Shown: positions 43,912-53,351 of the stretch, one piece after another
Position numbering within the stretch: position 1 is the first letter of the stretch
Layout of the letters: each line of letters begins with the position of its first letter
From: Leadbetterella sp035299025
Lineage (GTDB): Bacteria > Bacteroidota > Bacteroidia > Cytophagales > Spirosomataceae
Assembly: GCA_035299025.1 (NCBI GenBank)
Contig: DATGXK010000007.1
Coordinates: 1-64,000 of the forward strand
Length of the DNA stretch: 64,000 bases
Direction of reading: 5' to 3'
Position numbers and translations under genes: made by a program
The notes under the pieces: generated by a model
What the model saw: only the letters and a program-made list of their open reading frames with translations
Databases searched by the model: none
What the model was told of the DNA's origin: nothing

Positions 43912-45486
43912 TTAAGGTTTGTTGCTGTCTACAATGATTTTATCATTTCTATTGGCAATTTCCCATGAAGTTGAGAATACCAACTGGGTGATTTTGGCAT
44001 ATTTTTCGAAAAGTATTTTCTCCACGTCATCTCCGGGTCTGTGATAGTCTTCATGTACGCCAGTGAAGTAGAATATCACTGGTATTTTATTTTTGGCGAA
44101 ATTATAGTGGTCAGACCTATAATAGAATCTGTTGGGGTCTTTGGGGTCATTAAATTCATAATCGAGTTCGAAGTTAATGGTTTCTTTATTTACGTTTTCG
44201 GAGATAGTATGGAGTTCAGAAGACAGTTTGTCGCTTCCGATGAGATATACATAGTTTTGGTTATTTTGGTGTTTTTTGTCGATTCTACCAATCATATCTA
44301 TGTTGAAATCACATACAGTTTTGTCTAATGCTATTACAGGTGCTATGTCGGTATAGTATTTCGAACCCAAAAGGCCCTTTTCTTCGCCGGTAACCCATAG
44401 AAATAAAATACTTCTCCTCGGCCCTTTGCCATCTGCTTTGGCTTTTGCATAAGCTTCGGCCAGTTCTAGCAAAGCACATGTACCTGAGCCGTCGTCGTCG
44501 GCACCGTTGTGTATTTGACCTTTGTCGTCTATTCCCACATGGTCATAATGGGCCGAAATCACCACTACCTCTTCTTTTTTGTCAGTGCCTTCTAAGAAAC
44601 CAAGGATGTTTGCGGTTTCAATCATATCTTCGCCTCTTTCAGATTTAATCTTAATTGTAGTTTTTTTGGTTTTAAGCTTGGTGTTTGGATCAAGAGCATA
44701 AGCCTCGAGTTTTTTGGAGTTTATACCTAGCATTTCTGCCGCCATTTGTTTTGAAACAATGAATGTAGGTGTTTGAGTGCCATGCGTTTGGTCTGGTTTA
44801 GATTTTTCCAAAGCCATTCTGTTGAATCTCGAAAGTATGGCTTTTCTTTCTGCATTGAGGGTTTTGAATTGGTCTGTATCTGCCAATGAAATTACAAAAA
44901 CGAAGTCGGCTCCAAGGTCCGCTGCTATTTTCTGCTTTTTCTTGAGTCCGGCAGCTCCAGACCACTCTGAGGTGTCTTTTGGTTTGTTGGAGGGGCTAGG
45001 CTCGTTTTCTAATAAAATTACAGCTTTGCCTTTAATATTTTTATTTAGATAATCATTTTTGACGTTGTCTTGGATGCCATAGCCAACAAAGACTGTTTCG
45101 ATTTCTTTCTCAGAAGCGACATTTATCATACCCATTGGGAAATAATCGTTAAAAAAAACTTTCTTTTTGCCATTGATAATGACATAGGATTCTTTCCAGC
45201 CGTTTTTATAAAGATTAAAAGTTTGCAAATAGCTCATGCTGCCAGTTATACTGCTTACAATCGGTTTTAGTCCCAAAGAGGATAGTTGTTTTATAATGTA
45301 ATCAGTAGCTTTTTTTTGTCCTTCAGAGCCAGTGTCGCGGCCACCGAGTTCGTCGGAAGCTATATAAGTAAGGTGACGTTTGAGATCTTCTTGATTAATG
45401 GTCAGTTGGTAATTGAGCCTGTCGTACTGACCGAAAGCATTGGAGCAGAGTGTTAGGGTAAAAAAAACGAGTATTTTTTTGAGCAT
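43912..45486 (-). CDS. Secreted M28 family metallopeptidase
   Basis: 524 residues from ATG at 45486, which begins a signal peptide (MLKKILVFFTLTLCSNAFGQ); an upstream ATG would only extend this. A PA-like insert at about residues 120-250 (GKAVILLENEPSPS) splits the catalytic domain. Zinc ligands appear in ISAHYDHVG, GADDDGSG, WVTGEEKGLLG, FNIDMIGR and HEDYHRPGDD. M28 enzymes are aminopeptidases, usually for peptides or glutamate-containing substrates. It is divergent from gcvP. Confidence 0.93.
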   Translation of the reverse strand: MLKKILVFFTLTLCSNAFGQYDRLNYQLTINQEDLKRHLTYIASDELGGRDTGSEGQKKATDYIIKQLSSLGLKPIVSSITGSMSYLQTFNLYKNGWKESYVIINGKKKVFFNDYFPMGMINVASEKEIETVFVGYGIQDNVKNDYLNKNIKGKAVILLENEPSPSNKPKDTSEWSGAAGLKKKQKIAADLGADFVFVISLADTDQFKTLNAERKAILSRFNRMALEKSKPDQTHGTQTPTFIVSKQMAAEMLGINSKKLEAYALDPNTKLKTKKTTIKIKSERGEDMIETANILGFLEGTDKKEEVVVISAHYDHVGIDDKGQIHNGADDDGSGTCALLELAEAYAKAKADGKGPRRSILFLWVTGEEKGLLGSKYYTDIAPVIALDKTVCDFNIDMIGRIDKKHQNNQNYVYLIGSDKLSSELHTISENVNKETINFELDYEFNDPKDPNRFYYRSDHYNFAKNKIPVIFYFTGVHEDYHRPGDDVEKILFEKYAKITQLVFSTSWEIANRNDKIIVDSNKP

Positions 45487-45549
45487 AATAAGTTTGTTTG
45501 AATAGCAAAGAAACCAAAACATTTTGTTTTCACAAGCAGTTTATTTTCT

Positions 45550-45557
45550 TAAATTTG
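45550..45557 (+). promoter_or_regulatory. Probable -7 box of gcvP
   Basis: TAAATTTG matches TAnnTTTG, 28 bases before the gcvP start. A TTTG at 45523-45526 is 23 bases upstream, slightly too far. Confidence 0.4.
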
Positions 45558-45584
45558 CATTTTAATTTTCTCCAAAAACACTTC

Positions 45585-48455
45585 ATGAAAGTCTCTCTTA
45601 TTACTTCAGAAAAATTCGAAAAAAGACATCAAGGTAAAACTTCAACAGAACTAAAATCAATGTGTGACGAAATTGGCGTGGCCAGTGTCGAGCAGTTGAT
45701 AGATGAAACAGTGCCAGCAAATATAAGGTCCGAAAAGCCGCTCAATTTGCCTCCGGCACTTTCTGAGACTCAGTTGTTGGAGAAATTAAAGTTTCTGGGC
45801 TCTAAGAATAAAGTTTACAAGTCATTTATTGGTACGGGTTATTACGACACCGTAGTGCCTAAGGTAATTTTGCGGAATATACTTGAAAACCCATCTTGGT
45901 ACACGGCTTACACGCCATATCAGGCCGAAATTGCCCAAGGTAGATTGGAAATGCTCCTGAATTTCCAAACCATCGTTACTGAGCTTACAGGTATGGAAAT
46001 TTCGAATGCGTCGTTACTTGATGAGGCTACTGCTGCTGCTGAGGCGATGTCTATGTTCAATAGTATAAAAAAAGGTGGTAAAAAAAGTGCGAGCGATTTC
46101 TTCATCTCTGAAAATTGCCATCCACAAATAATTGATGTTATAACAGGAAGAGCCACGCCGATAGGCGTAAATGTGGTAGTTGGGAATCAGGACACGTTTG
46201 ATTTTGAGAATTCGAATGTATTTGGTGCTATTTTTCAAAACCCCAACACACTTGGCGAAATTATAGACTACACCGACATAATCGCTAGGCTTCACCAGCT
46301 GGATATCAAAGTATGTGTAGGCGTGGATTTGTTGTCGCTCACTCTGTTTAAAAATCCAGGCCAAATGGGTGCTGACGTGGTAATAGGTACTTCGCAAAGA
46401 CTTGGCGTACCTATGGGCTATGGAGGTCCGCATGCCGCTTTTTTTGCGACAAAAGATGAATACAAAAGACAAATTCCCGGTAGAATTATCGGTAAATCAA
46501 TAGATGCTGAGGGAAATTCGGCCTTGAGAATGGCTCTTCAAACACGTGAGCAACACATTAGAAGGGAAAAAGCTACCTCCAATATTTGTACTGCACAGGT
46601 GTTGCTTTCGGTAATGTCTGCGGCGTATTGCATTTATCACGGGCCTGATGGTTTGAAAGAAATAGCTCTGAAAATACATGGTTTGGCAAAATCTTTTGCT
46701 AACGCTGTGCAAGGACTTGATTACAGAGTTTTGAATCAAAATTATTTCGATACCATTACTTTGGATGTTTTGGACAATACTAAGATTCGTCAAATAGCCG
46801 AATCGAGAGGAGTAAACTTTAGATACCATGGCACCGAGGATATCAGCATCTCTTTTGACGAAACCAAAACTTTGGAAGATTTGGCTTTGTTGTTAGAGAT
46901 TTTTGCGGAAGCAAGAGGTGAAAGTTTGGTAATGAATCTAAAACACGATGTTGAAATAGCTATTCCAGTAAATCTGGGTAGAGAAGACGATTACATGAAG
47001 CATCCAGTTTTTAATTCTTATCATACTGAACACGAGATTTTACGTTATTTGAAGTCTCTCGAAAGCAAAGATCTATCTTTGGTTCATTCGATGATATCAC
47101 TCGGTAGCTGCACCATGAAACTCAACGCAACCTCAGAAATGATAGCTGTTACTTGGCCGGAGTTCGGGAGTATCCACCCCTTTGCACCAGTAGACCAGAC
47201 TGAAGGCTATCAGATAATGTTTAGGGAGCTTTCCGTATGGCTTTCTGAAATTACGGGATTTGCCGAAGTATCGCTTCAGCCAAACTCTGGTGCTCAGGGT
47301 GAATTGGCCGGATTGATGGTGATTAGGGCGTTTCATGAGAAAAATAACAATGGTGCTCGAAACATAGCTTTGATACCATCATCTGCTCACGGAACCAATC
47401 CTGCCTCTGCTGTAATGGCAGGTATGAAAGTAGTCGTAGTAAAATGTGATGAAAAAGGCAATATAGATGTAGAAGATTTGAAGCTGAAAGCCGAGGAGCA
47501 TGCCGTAGATTTGGCTTGTTTGATGGTAACTTACCCTTCTACCCATGGGGTTTTTGAGGAAACTATTATAGAAATATGTGAGATTATTCACAGTTATGGC
47601 GGAAAGGTCTATATGGATGGAGCCAATATGAATGCTCAGGTAGGTTTAACTTCACCGGGTAAAATAGGAGCTGACGTATGTCACCTGAATTTGCACAAAA
47701 CTTTCGCCATTCCACATGGTGGCGGTGGGCCAGGCGTTGGACCAATCGGTGTTACGGCTGAGTTGGCGGAATTTTTGCCTGGAAATGCGGTTATAAAAAC
47801 CGGTGGTGAAAAAGCAATAAATGGTATTTCGGCGGCCCCATGGGGAAGTGCAAGCGTGCTACCTATTTCTTATGCTTACATAGCTATGATGGGGCCAGAT
47901 GGTTTAACAAATGCTACTAAATATGCCATTTTGAATGCCAATTATATAAAATCAAGACTAGAGAAACATTTTGATATTCTTTACACAGGCTCTAATGGAC
48001 ATTGTGCCCATGAGATGATCGTAGAATGTCGTCCATTTAAAATGTCTGCCCATGTAGAAGTGGAAGACATAGCCAAGCGTTTAATGGATTATGGTTTCCA
48101 TGCTCCAACGGTTTCGTTTCCTGTAGCTGGTACTTTGATGATTGAGCCAACGGAGTCAGAATCGCAATCAGAACTTGATAAGTTTTGTGACGCCTTGATA
48201 GCCATCAGAGAAGAAATTGCAGAGATAGAGTCTGGAATTTATCCAATTGACAACAACGTGTTGGTGAATGCACCGCATACACAGCGAGTGGTGATGGCCG
48301 AAAATTGGGATAAATCATATAGCAGAGAAAAGGCGGCCTTCCCGAACGAAAAATTGAAATTCAATAAATTCTGGCCATCGGTAAGCAGAATTGACTCTGC
48401 CTATGGCGATAGAAATTTGGTTTGTGCATGTGAGCCAATTGAAGCCTATGCTTAA
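45585..48455 (+). CDS. gcvP: Glycine dehydrogenase (decarboxylating), P protein
   Basis: 956 residues, a single-chain P protein. The ATG at 45585 begins MKVSLITSEKFEKRHQG, the family start; the upstream ATG at 45498 lies in the promoter region. The PLP lysine is in HLNLHKTFAIPHGGGGPGVGP. Other motifs are YGTGYYDT-like GTGYYDTVVP, NPSWYTAYTPYQAEIAQGR and EVSLQPNSGAQGE. It decarboxylates glycine, giving CO2 and an aminomethyl group on GcvH, for one-carbon supply. It starts a coupled group with pabB. Confidence 0.97.
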   Translation: MKVSLITSEKFEKRHQGKTSTELKSMCDEIGVASVEQLIDETVPANIRSEKPLNLPPALSETQLLEKLKFLGSKNKVYKSFIGTGYYDTVVPKVILRNILENPSWYTAYTPYQAEIAQGRLEMLLNFQTIVTELTGMEISNASLLDEATAAAEAMSMFNSIKKGGKKSASDFFISENCHPQIIDVITGRATPIGVNVVVGNQDTFDFENSNVFGAIFQNPNTLGEIIDYTDIIARLHQLDIKVCVGVDLLSLTLFKNPGQMGADVVIGTSQRLGVPMGYGGPHAAFFATKDEYKRQIPGRIIGKSIDAEGNSALRMALQTREQHIRREKATSNICTAQVLLSVMSAAYCIYHGPDGLKEIALKIHGLAKSFANAVQGLDYRVLNQNYFDTITLDVLDNTKIRQIAESRGVNFRYHGTEDISISFDETKTLEDLALLLEIFAEARGESLVMNLKHDVEIAIPVNLGREDDYMKHPVFNSYHTEHEILRYLKSLESKDLSLVHSMISLGSCTMKLNATSEMIAVTWPEFGSIHPFAPVDQTEGYQIMFRELSVWLSEITGFAEVSLQPNSGAQGELAGLMVIRAFHEKNNNGARNIALIPSSAHGTNPASAVMAGMKVVVVKCDEKGNIDVEDLKLKAEEHAVDLACLMVTYPSTHGVFEETIIEICEIIHSYGGKVYMDGANMNAQVGLTSPGKIGADVCHLNLHKTFAIPHGGGGPGVGPIGVTAELAEFLPGNAVIKTGGEKAINGISAAPWGSASVLPISYAYIAMMGPDGLTNATKYAILNANYIKSRLEKHFDILYTGSNGHCAHEMIVECRPFKMSAHVEVEDIAKRLMDYGFHAPTVSFPVAGTLMIEPTESESQSELDKFCDALIAIREEIAEIESGIYPIDNNVLVNAPHTQRVVMAENWDKSYSREKAAFPNEKLKFNKFWPSVSRIDSAYGDRNLVCACEPIEAYA

Positions 48456-49458
48456 ACTTTCAGAAAGAGATACTGTATTAGAAATGAACAAATTAGGGCA
48501 GTTAAATTGCCCTTTTTTGTTTATAATCGGTTTTGACAAAATTGAAAATATTGTTCTTCCTTTAAATGAAATTTCTCCCGAAGAAATTAAATATGCATTC
48601 AAAGATGATTTTTCTACCTACCAGAATTTTTTTGATGAAAAATTAGAAAGTGAACTTGAGATTTCGTCAGAGCTTCTCTCATTCGATGTTTATAGGCAGT
48701 CTTTTGATTTTGTTAAAAATAACTTAGAATTGGGTAATAGTTTTTTGACTAACCTGACGGTTTCTAATAAAATCAAAGTAAATATTCCTTTCGAAAAAAT
48801 CATTAATTTTACCAAAGCCAAATATAAACTTTGGCTTAAAGACGAATTCGTCTGTTTTTCACCTGAATCGTTTGTTTCAGTTGATTCGGCGGGCAAAATT
48901 TCATCTTTTCCAATGAAGGGAACCATAGATGCCAGTTTGGAAAATGCGGAAGATGAGATATTGAACGATCCAAAAGAGAAATATGAACATACGACTATTG
49001 TGGATTTGATTCGAAACGATTTGAGTAAAATTTGCGAAAAAGTATGGGTGGAGCGGTTTAGATATATTGACAAAATAAGTAGAAATAGTGGTCAGGAATT
49101 GTTGCAGGTAAGTTCTGAGGTTTGCGGACAACTGCCCAAAGACTGGAAAAATAGTATCGGTGAATGGTTTTTTGAACTTTTGCCAGCCGGGTCTATTTCG
49201 GGAGCTCCAAAAGAAAAAACCTTGGAAATTATTAAAGAAGCAGAGAGAGATTTGCACCAAGATGACCAACGGAAGTATTACACGGGTGTTTTTGGTTTGT
49301 TTGATGGTGAAATATTGACATCAGCGGTAATGATACGTTTTATAGAAAAAACTATTGAGGGATTGGTCTACAAAAGCGGCGGAGGGCTAACAAGTAGGAG
49401 TGATGCGAGGAAAGAATACGAAGAACTAAATCAAAAAATATATGTACCAGTTTTTTGA
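48448..49458 (+). CDS. pabB: Aminodeoxychorismate synthase component I
   Basis: 336 residues from ATG at 48448, which overlaps gcvP by 8 bases and includes the family's first helix (MLKLSERDTVLEMNKLG); ATG at 48484 is the fallback. Chorismate-binding enzyme motifs: FPMKGTIDA, IVDLIRNDLSKIC, PAGSISGAPKEKTLEII and YYTGVFGLFDG. It makes 4-amino-4-deoxychorismate from chorismate and an amino donor; a glutamine amidotransferase partner is not here. pabC follows with a 17-base overlap. Confidence 0.93.
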   Translation: MLKLSERDTVLEMNKLGQLNCPFLFIIGFDKIENIVLPLNEISPEEIKYAFKDDFSTYQNFFDEKLESELEISSELLSFDVYRQSFDFVKNNLELGNSFLTNLTVSNKIKVNIPFEKIINFTKAKYKLWLKDEFVCFSPESFVSVDSAGKISSFPMKGTIDASLENAEDEILNDPKEKYEHTTIVDLIRNDLSKICEKVWVERFRYIDKISRNSGQELLQVSSEVCGQLPKDWKNSIGEWFFELLPAGSISGAPKEKTLEIIKEAERDLHQDDQRKYYTGVFGLFDGEILTSAVMIRFIEKTIEGLVYKSGGGLTSRSDARKEYEELNQKIYVPVF

Positions 49459-50059
49459 AAGTATAAAGTTGCTGGACGGCAAACTGCATCTGCTTGATTT
49501 GCATTCTGAAAGGCTGAATCGCACCCGAAATGCGTTTTTTGGAAACATAAAGGATATAGACTTAGTGAAGGAGTTGATGATTCCCTGCAAGAAAAAGGAG
49601 GGTTTGTATAAAGTAAAGGTGGTGTATTCTAAATACTTGGAAAACGTAATTATTGACGATTACACCATCAAGGAACATCGAAAAATTCGCCTTTTCGAAA
49701 AGCCCGAAATTCAATATGGTTTCAAATTTTTGGATAGAAAAAATCTTACGGAAGATTTCAGTTCTGATGCCGAATTTGACGATATAATATTTCTAAAAAA
49801 TGGCACCTTAACGGATGCAACTTACAGTAATCTGGCTTTTTTTGATGGAAAAACCTGGTTTACTCCTAAAAGTTGTTTGTTAGCTGGTGTAAAGCGGAAA
49901 TTCTTATTGGATACGGGAATTATTATAGAGAAAAAGATACTAAAGGCTGATATTAAGGACTTTCAGAAAATTGCCTTCATAAATGCCATGCGAGATTTCG
50001 AGAAAATGTATACTTTTGTTCAGAAGGACGATTTTCTTCTTTTAAATCCTTGCGAATGA
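49442..50059 (+). CDS. pabC: Class IV aminotransferase, aminodeoxychorismate lyase-like
   Basis: 205 residues, short for the fold IV family. The conserved Lys of YKVKVVYS and the AGVKRKFLLD stretch (seen in branched-chain and aminodeoxychorismate lyase enzymes) mark it as fold IV PLP-dependent. Next to pabB, the best role is aminodeoxychorismate lyase, giving 4-aminobenzoate and pyruvate for folate. It overlaps pabB by 17 bases and ends in an overlap with the next gene. Confidence 0.82.
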   Translation: MYQFFESIKLLDGKLHLLDLHSERLNRTRNAFFGNIKDIDLVKELMIPCKKKEGLYKVKVVYSKYLENVIIDDYTIKEHRKIRLFEKPEIQYGFKFLDRKNLTEDFSSDAEFDDIIFLKNGTLTDATYSNLAFFDGKTWFTPKSCLLAGVKRKFLLDTGIIIEKKILKADIKDFQKIAFINAMRDFEKMYTFVQKDDFLLLNPCE

Positions 50060-50523
50060 AAAACGTAATTTATGCACTCTTTTTCTTAGTTTTTTTGTCT
50101 TCTTGTCAAAAGAAAAGTCACCCAGTAATAACCATGCCAACTGAAAAATATAGGCTTTTAAATACGAGTTCCGAAGATCTGGCAGAATTAAAAAAGCAAT
50201 GGGGAAAGTCAAAAATTGAGTTAGAAATCGATTTCAAAACGGGAGAGTTCAAAGGCTTTTATAAAAAAACTGCTTTCTCCGGCAAATATGACATTCAGAA
50301 AGTCACTTCGGGATTTGTAAAGGGTTTTAATTTTAAGGTAGAGTTGGCGTATTTGACCAAAGACGGCTCAGAAAATGCCAAACTCGACGAATTCGTTGAA
50401 AAACTTGCCAAATGTGAGCGAATTTTTGTTACACCTGATAAACTAATTGATAGTCAGTTTGTTACGGCTGAGTTCAAGTCGGCTGAAGAAGGTGACAAAT
50501 TGATGTTTGTGTTGTTGAAATAA
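50056..50523 (+). CDS. Putative lipoprotein of unknown function
   Basis: 155 residues from ATG at 50056. A signal peptide with lipobox LSSC (Cys18) makes it a lipoprotein. The mature region has beta-strand patterns (IELEIDFKTGEFKGFYKKT, GKYDI, TPDKLID) that loosely suggest a META/HslJ-like fold, which is uncertain. It overlaps pabC by 4 bases, so it is translated with the folate genes. Confidence 0.7.
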   Translation: MKNVIYALFFLVFLSSCQKKSHPVITMPTEKYRLLNTSSEDLAELKKQWGKSKIELEIDFKTGEFKGFYKKTAFSGKYDIQKVTSGFVKGFNFKVELAYLTKDGSENAKLDEFVEKLAKCERIFVTPDKLIDSQFVTAEFKSAEEGDKLMFVLLK

Positions 50524-50578
50524 GTGGAACAGTTTGAATGAAAAATATCTTTTTTTGTTAAAATTTTAATATGTCGGA

Positions 50579-51517
50579 ATGAAATTTTTCCAAATCGTCT
50601 TAACCTTTTTGTTTTTTCACTTTTCGGTCTTTTCTCAAGAAAATTCAGATTCTTTACTCTACATGAATTTTACCGGAAATGCAAGATTACTCTATTCAGA
50701 GGGTAAATTTATCGAAGCTCATAAAGCTTATTTGGATGCATTTAGTTTAAAAAAACAAAAGCCTTGGAAAAATGATTTAATCAATATGTCCAAAACATCG
50801 ATAAAGTGTAATTGTGACAATCCCGTGAAATATTTAGCTCTTGAAATGAAAATATATGATTATTTTGAAGCTGAAAGGATTATTTCCGATACAATCTTTT
50901 CAAAAGTACAAGGGCATGAAGACTTTAATAAGGTTCTGATTAAGAATAGGAAAAAAATAGAAAAAGCCAAGATGGACTTTCCGAAGCATGAATTATTAAT
51001 GCTTGAGAAAGTGTATTTTGAAGACCAAAAGGATAGGAAGGAATGGAAGGAAATAGAGGAGAGGAATGGGAGAAATTCTGAGGAATATAAAAGAATAGTC
51101 GCTAGAGTTATGAAAAATGATTCCGATCGAGTTTTTAAGGTTTTGGAGTTTATAAAGGAATATGGTAGAATTCCAAGAGATGAAATTATTTCAAAAGAGG
51201 CTAATTCGGGGATTTTTTTATCCATTCAACACAGTGCATTCCCAATTCAAAAGATTTTTTATCCATATATTAGAAAATCATTAGATTATGGTGGCTTTAG
51301 ATTAAGCGAGTTTGCACTTTTTGAAGATAGATATAGGCTAAGTCAGAATTCTAAACAACTTTATGGAACCCAGGTAGCTCGTAATGATTCAGGTTATTAC
51401 CTGAGAGAAGTTGAAAATCCAAAAGGATTGAATCAAAGGAGAAAAATAATGGGGTTGCCACCAATAAATGATTATTTAAAGCGGTGGAATATTAGGTTCG
51501 AAGAACCAAAGGATTAA
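50579..51517 (+). CDS. Secreted DUF6624-like protein
   Basis: 312 residues with a signal peptide ending FSQ. The N-terminal part is TPR-like (LLYSEGKFIEAHKAYLDAFSL), then charged helices, and the C-terminal region has SIQHSAFPIQKI, ALFEDRYRL and KQLYGTQV, the marks of DUF6624 (PF20329). Function unknown. It belongs with the two related genes downstream by its N-terminal layout. It ends 2 bases from a convergent gene. Confidence 0.75.
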   Translation: MKFFQIVLTFLFFHFSVFSQENSDSLLYMNFTGNARLLYSEGKFIEAHKAYLDAFSLKKQKPWKNDLINMSKTSIKCNCDNPVKYLALEMKIYDYFEAERIISDTIFSKVQGHEDFNKVLIKNRKKIEKAKMDFPKHELLMLEKVYFEDQKDRKEWKEIEERNGRNSEEYKRIVARVMKNDSDRVFKVLEFIKEYGRIPRDEIISKEANSGIFLSIQHSAFPIQKIFYPYIRKSLDYGGFRLSEFALFEDRYRLSQNSKQLYGTQVARNDSGYYLREVENPKGLNQRRKIMGLPPINDYLKRWNIRFEEPKD

Positions 51518-51519
51518 AC

Positions 51520-51987
51520 TCATTTCCCTTTCACGAATTTCTCCAAACTCCCCATCGCGGTTTTTTGTACTTTGGCTTTGAAAAAGGTTGTCCAGCCTAG
51601 TAGAAGGCCAGTTAATCCAAACGCTTGTCTTGCCCATTTGTAAAAATCGAAACTGTCGGTGTGTTGGCTTATTTTGCCGTCTTCTAATTTGAAGAAAGCT
51701 TGTATGTCATTGATAACTAATCGGCCAGTTTTCGAAAAGGTGTATTTGGCTATCCACCTGGCATTTACATAGTTTTCGTCGCTGCTCAAGATTTCAAATT
51801 TCAATTCTAAATCTTTGCCGTTTTTTATGAGCATTTCCCACATTTGACCTGCTTTGGTACCGTTAAGGTTGCTGAAAACTTCGTCGTTGAAAATAGCATC
51901 AGGCCTATAGCTTTCTTGCATAGTTTTATAGTCTTTGGCTTTGAAAGCATCATAGAAATAGTAGATTAGCTGCTCGTTGGCTGTCAT
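51520..51987 (-). CDS. SnoaL/NTF2-like protein
   Basis: 155 residues. N-terminal ANEQLIYYFYDAFKAKDYKTMQESYRPDAIFNDEVFSNL, seen as YDAFKAKDYKTM and YRPDAIFND, and the later WIAKYTFSKTGRLVIND and DGKISQHTDSFDFYKW are the SnoaL-like (NTF2 fold) pattern. These proteins are small-molecule isomerases, hydrolases or binders; a substrate is not inferable. There is no signal peptide. Confidence 0.85.
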   Translation of the reverse strand: MTANEQLIYYFYDAFKAKDYKTMQESYRPDAIFNDEVFSNLNGTKAGQMWEMLIKNGKDLELKFEILSSDENYVNARWIAKYTFSKTGRLVINDIQAFFKLEDGKISQHTDSFDFYKWARQAFGLTGLLLGWTTFFKAKVQKTAMGSLEKFVKGK

Positions 51988-52110
51988 TTTTTTATATTTT
52001 TTATAAAAATATTCTAAGTAAGCCGAAAAAAAAATGTTAATGATATATTAATTTTCGTTGTAGGCTTATGTCAATTTTTATATTGCATTAAGTTTTCTAA
52101 AAAATCCCGA

Positions 52111-53346
52111 ATGCGAAATATCTATACAGTATTTCTTTTATTGGCGGCCTTGAAGATTTCTGCACAGCAAGATTTTCGCAAAACCTATTATCCACATATC
52201 AATAGGGCCGAATTGTCCTTGACCAAGCAAGAATACCTTGAAGCCAGTCAGTCATATTTTTCGGCATTCAGTGCCACCAAAACTCCGCTTGTGCGTGATA
52301 TTTTCAATGCCACTGTCTGCAAACTTTACCAAAACGATTTTGAAGGAGCAAAACTGTATCTCTTTAAACTAGCTCAACGAGGTATTTCGGCAGATTTGTT
52401 GGAGCAAAGGGAGATTTTCGAGGTCGGTGATAATCTAGAAAATTGGAAAAACTTTAAGTCGACATACGAACAGTTTTTTGAGCCGAAAGAAATCAATGAT
52501 TTCTTGAAGTACCACTTTACAAATCTCGGTTTGTTGCGAAATAAACTTTTGGAAGTTGGCTCAAATAGCTTCATAGAGCTGCCGAATGGGCAAAATGCTC
52601 CAACTCACGCTATTAAACTTCGAGATTACAGAACCTATTACGCAGACGAAACACCTGAGGAGGTTCGTCAGAAAATTGTGAAATATACGGTGGATCAAGT
52701 GGCAACGGAGACCGCCGAAAGGAAAACCCAGTCTGATGCCATATACGAGGAAGCAAAAGAGATATTGTTTTTGATTCTGGACAACCCTATGGCACTGCAG
52801 GAAGGCAACAGCCAGATTGAGACTTTTCATACACACGATCACGACTTGTTTTCGTTTTTGAGTTTTTTCAAATTCAATTTTCAGAAAGTAACCCAAAAGG
52901 CTCCAAATCCGGTTAGTTGGCTAAATCAAGATGAGACGAATTATCTAGATTTTAGATTTCAGGAGGCTGTTCAACAAGGGCTCCTAAGTCCTCAGGTGGC
53001 AGTATCACAGTCTTCCGAAAGAGAAATTCCAGAAAAAATTCGAGTAACCTCTTTTACACTGAAAATAGAGAACAGCTCAGCGTGTGGCAAAGAGTTTGAC
53101 GATATTGAGAATATTCGCTTTCTTAAAAAAAATGCATTGAGCTCTGAAGAACAGAAGGAGTTTAAGAAAATAAGAGAGCGTTATGGATTAGAAACACTGG
53201 AGGAGAGGTTTAGAAAGGAGATGTATGCGATAGATAAAAACAAATATTTTATTCTCAATACCCGTTCTTCTGTGGAATCATCAGTAGTACCCAACTGCGA
53301 AGTGGCACAAAAAATGCTGGCGGGTGCGACTATAATCCAAGACTAG
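52111..53346 (+). CDS. Secreted protein of an uncharacterised family, first paralogue
   Basis: 411 residues with a signal peptide (MRNIYTVFLLLAALKISAQQ). The N-terminal 90 residues are a helical repeat-like unit (YYPHINRAELSLTK, TPLVRDIFNATVCK, NDFEGAKLYLFKLA). The middle has a His/Asp cluster FHTHDHD of unknown role. The C-terminus ends VPNCEVAQKMLAGATIIQD. I do not recognise a named family. It is followed after 5 bases by a paralogue that shares the N-terminal unit and the C-terminal VPNCExA tail. Confidence 0.78.
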   Translation: MRNIYTVFLLLAALKISAQQDFRKTYYPHINRAELSLTKQEYLEASQSYFSAFSATKTPLVRDIFNATVCKLYQNDFEGAKLYLFKLAQRGISADLLEQREIFEVGDNLENWKNFKSTYEQFFEPKEINDFLKYHFTNLGLLRNKLLEVGSNSFIELPNGQNAPTHAIKLRDYRTYYADETPEEVRQKIVKYTVDQVATETAERKTQSDAIYEEAKEILFLILDNPMALQEGNSQIETFHTHDHDLFSFLSFFKFNFQKVTQKAPNPVSWLNQDETNYLDFRFQEAVQQGLLSPQVAVSQSSEREIPEKIRVTSFTLKIENSSACGKEFDDIENIRFLKKNALSSEEQKEFKKIRERYGLETLEERFRKEMYAIDKNKYFILNTRSSVESSVVPNCEVAQKMLAGATIIQD

Positions 53347-53351
53347 AACCA

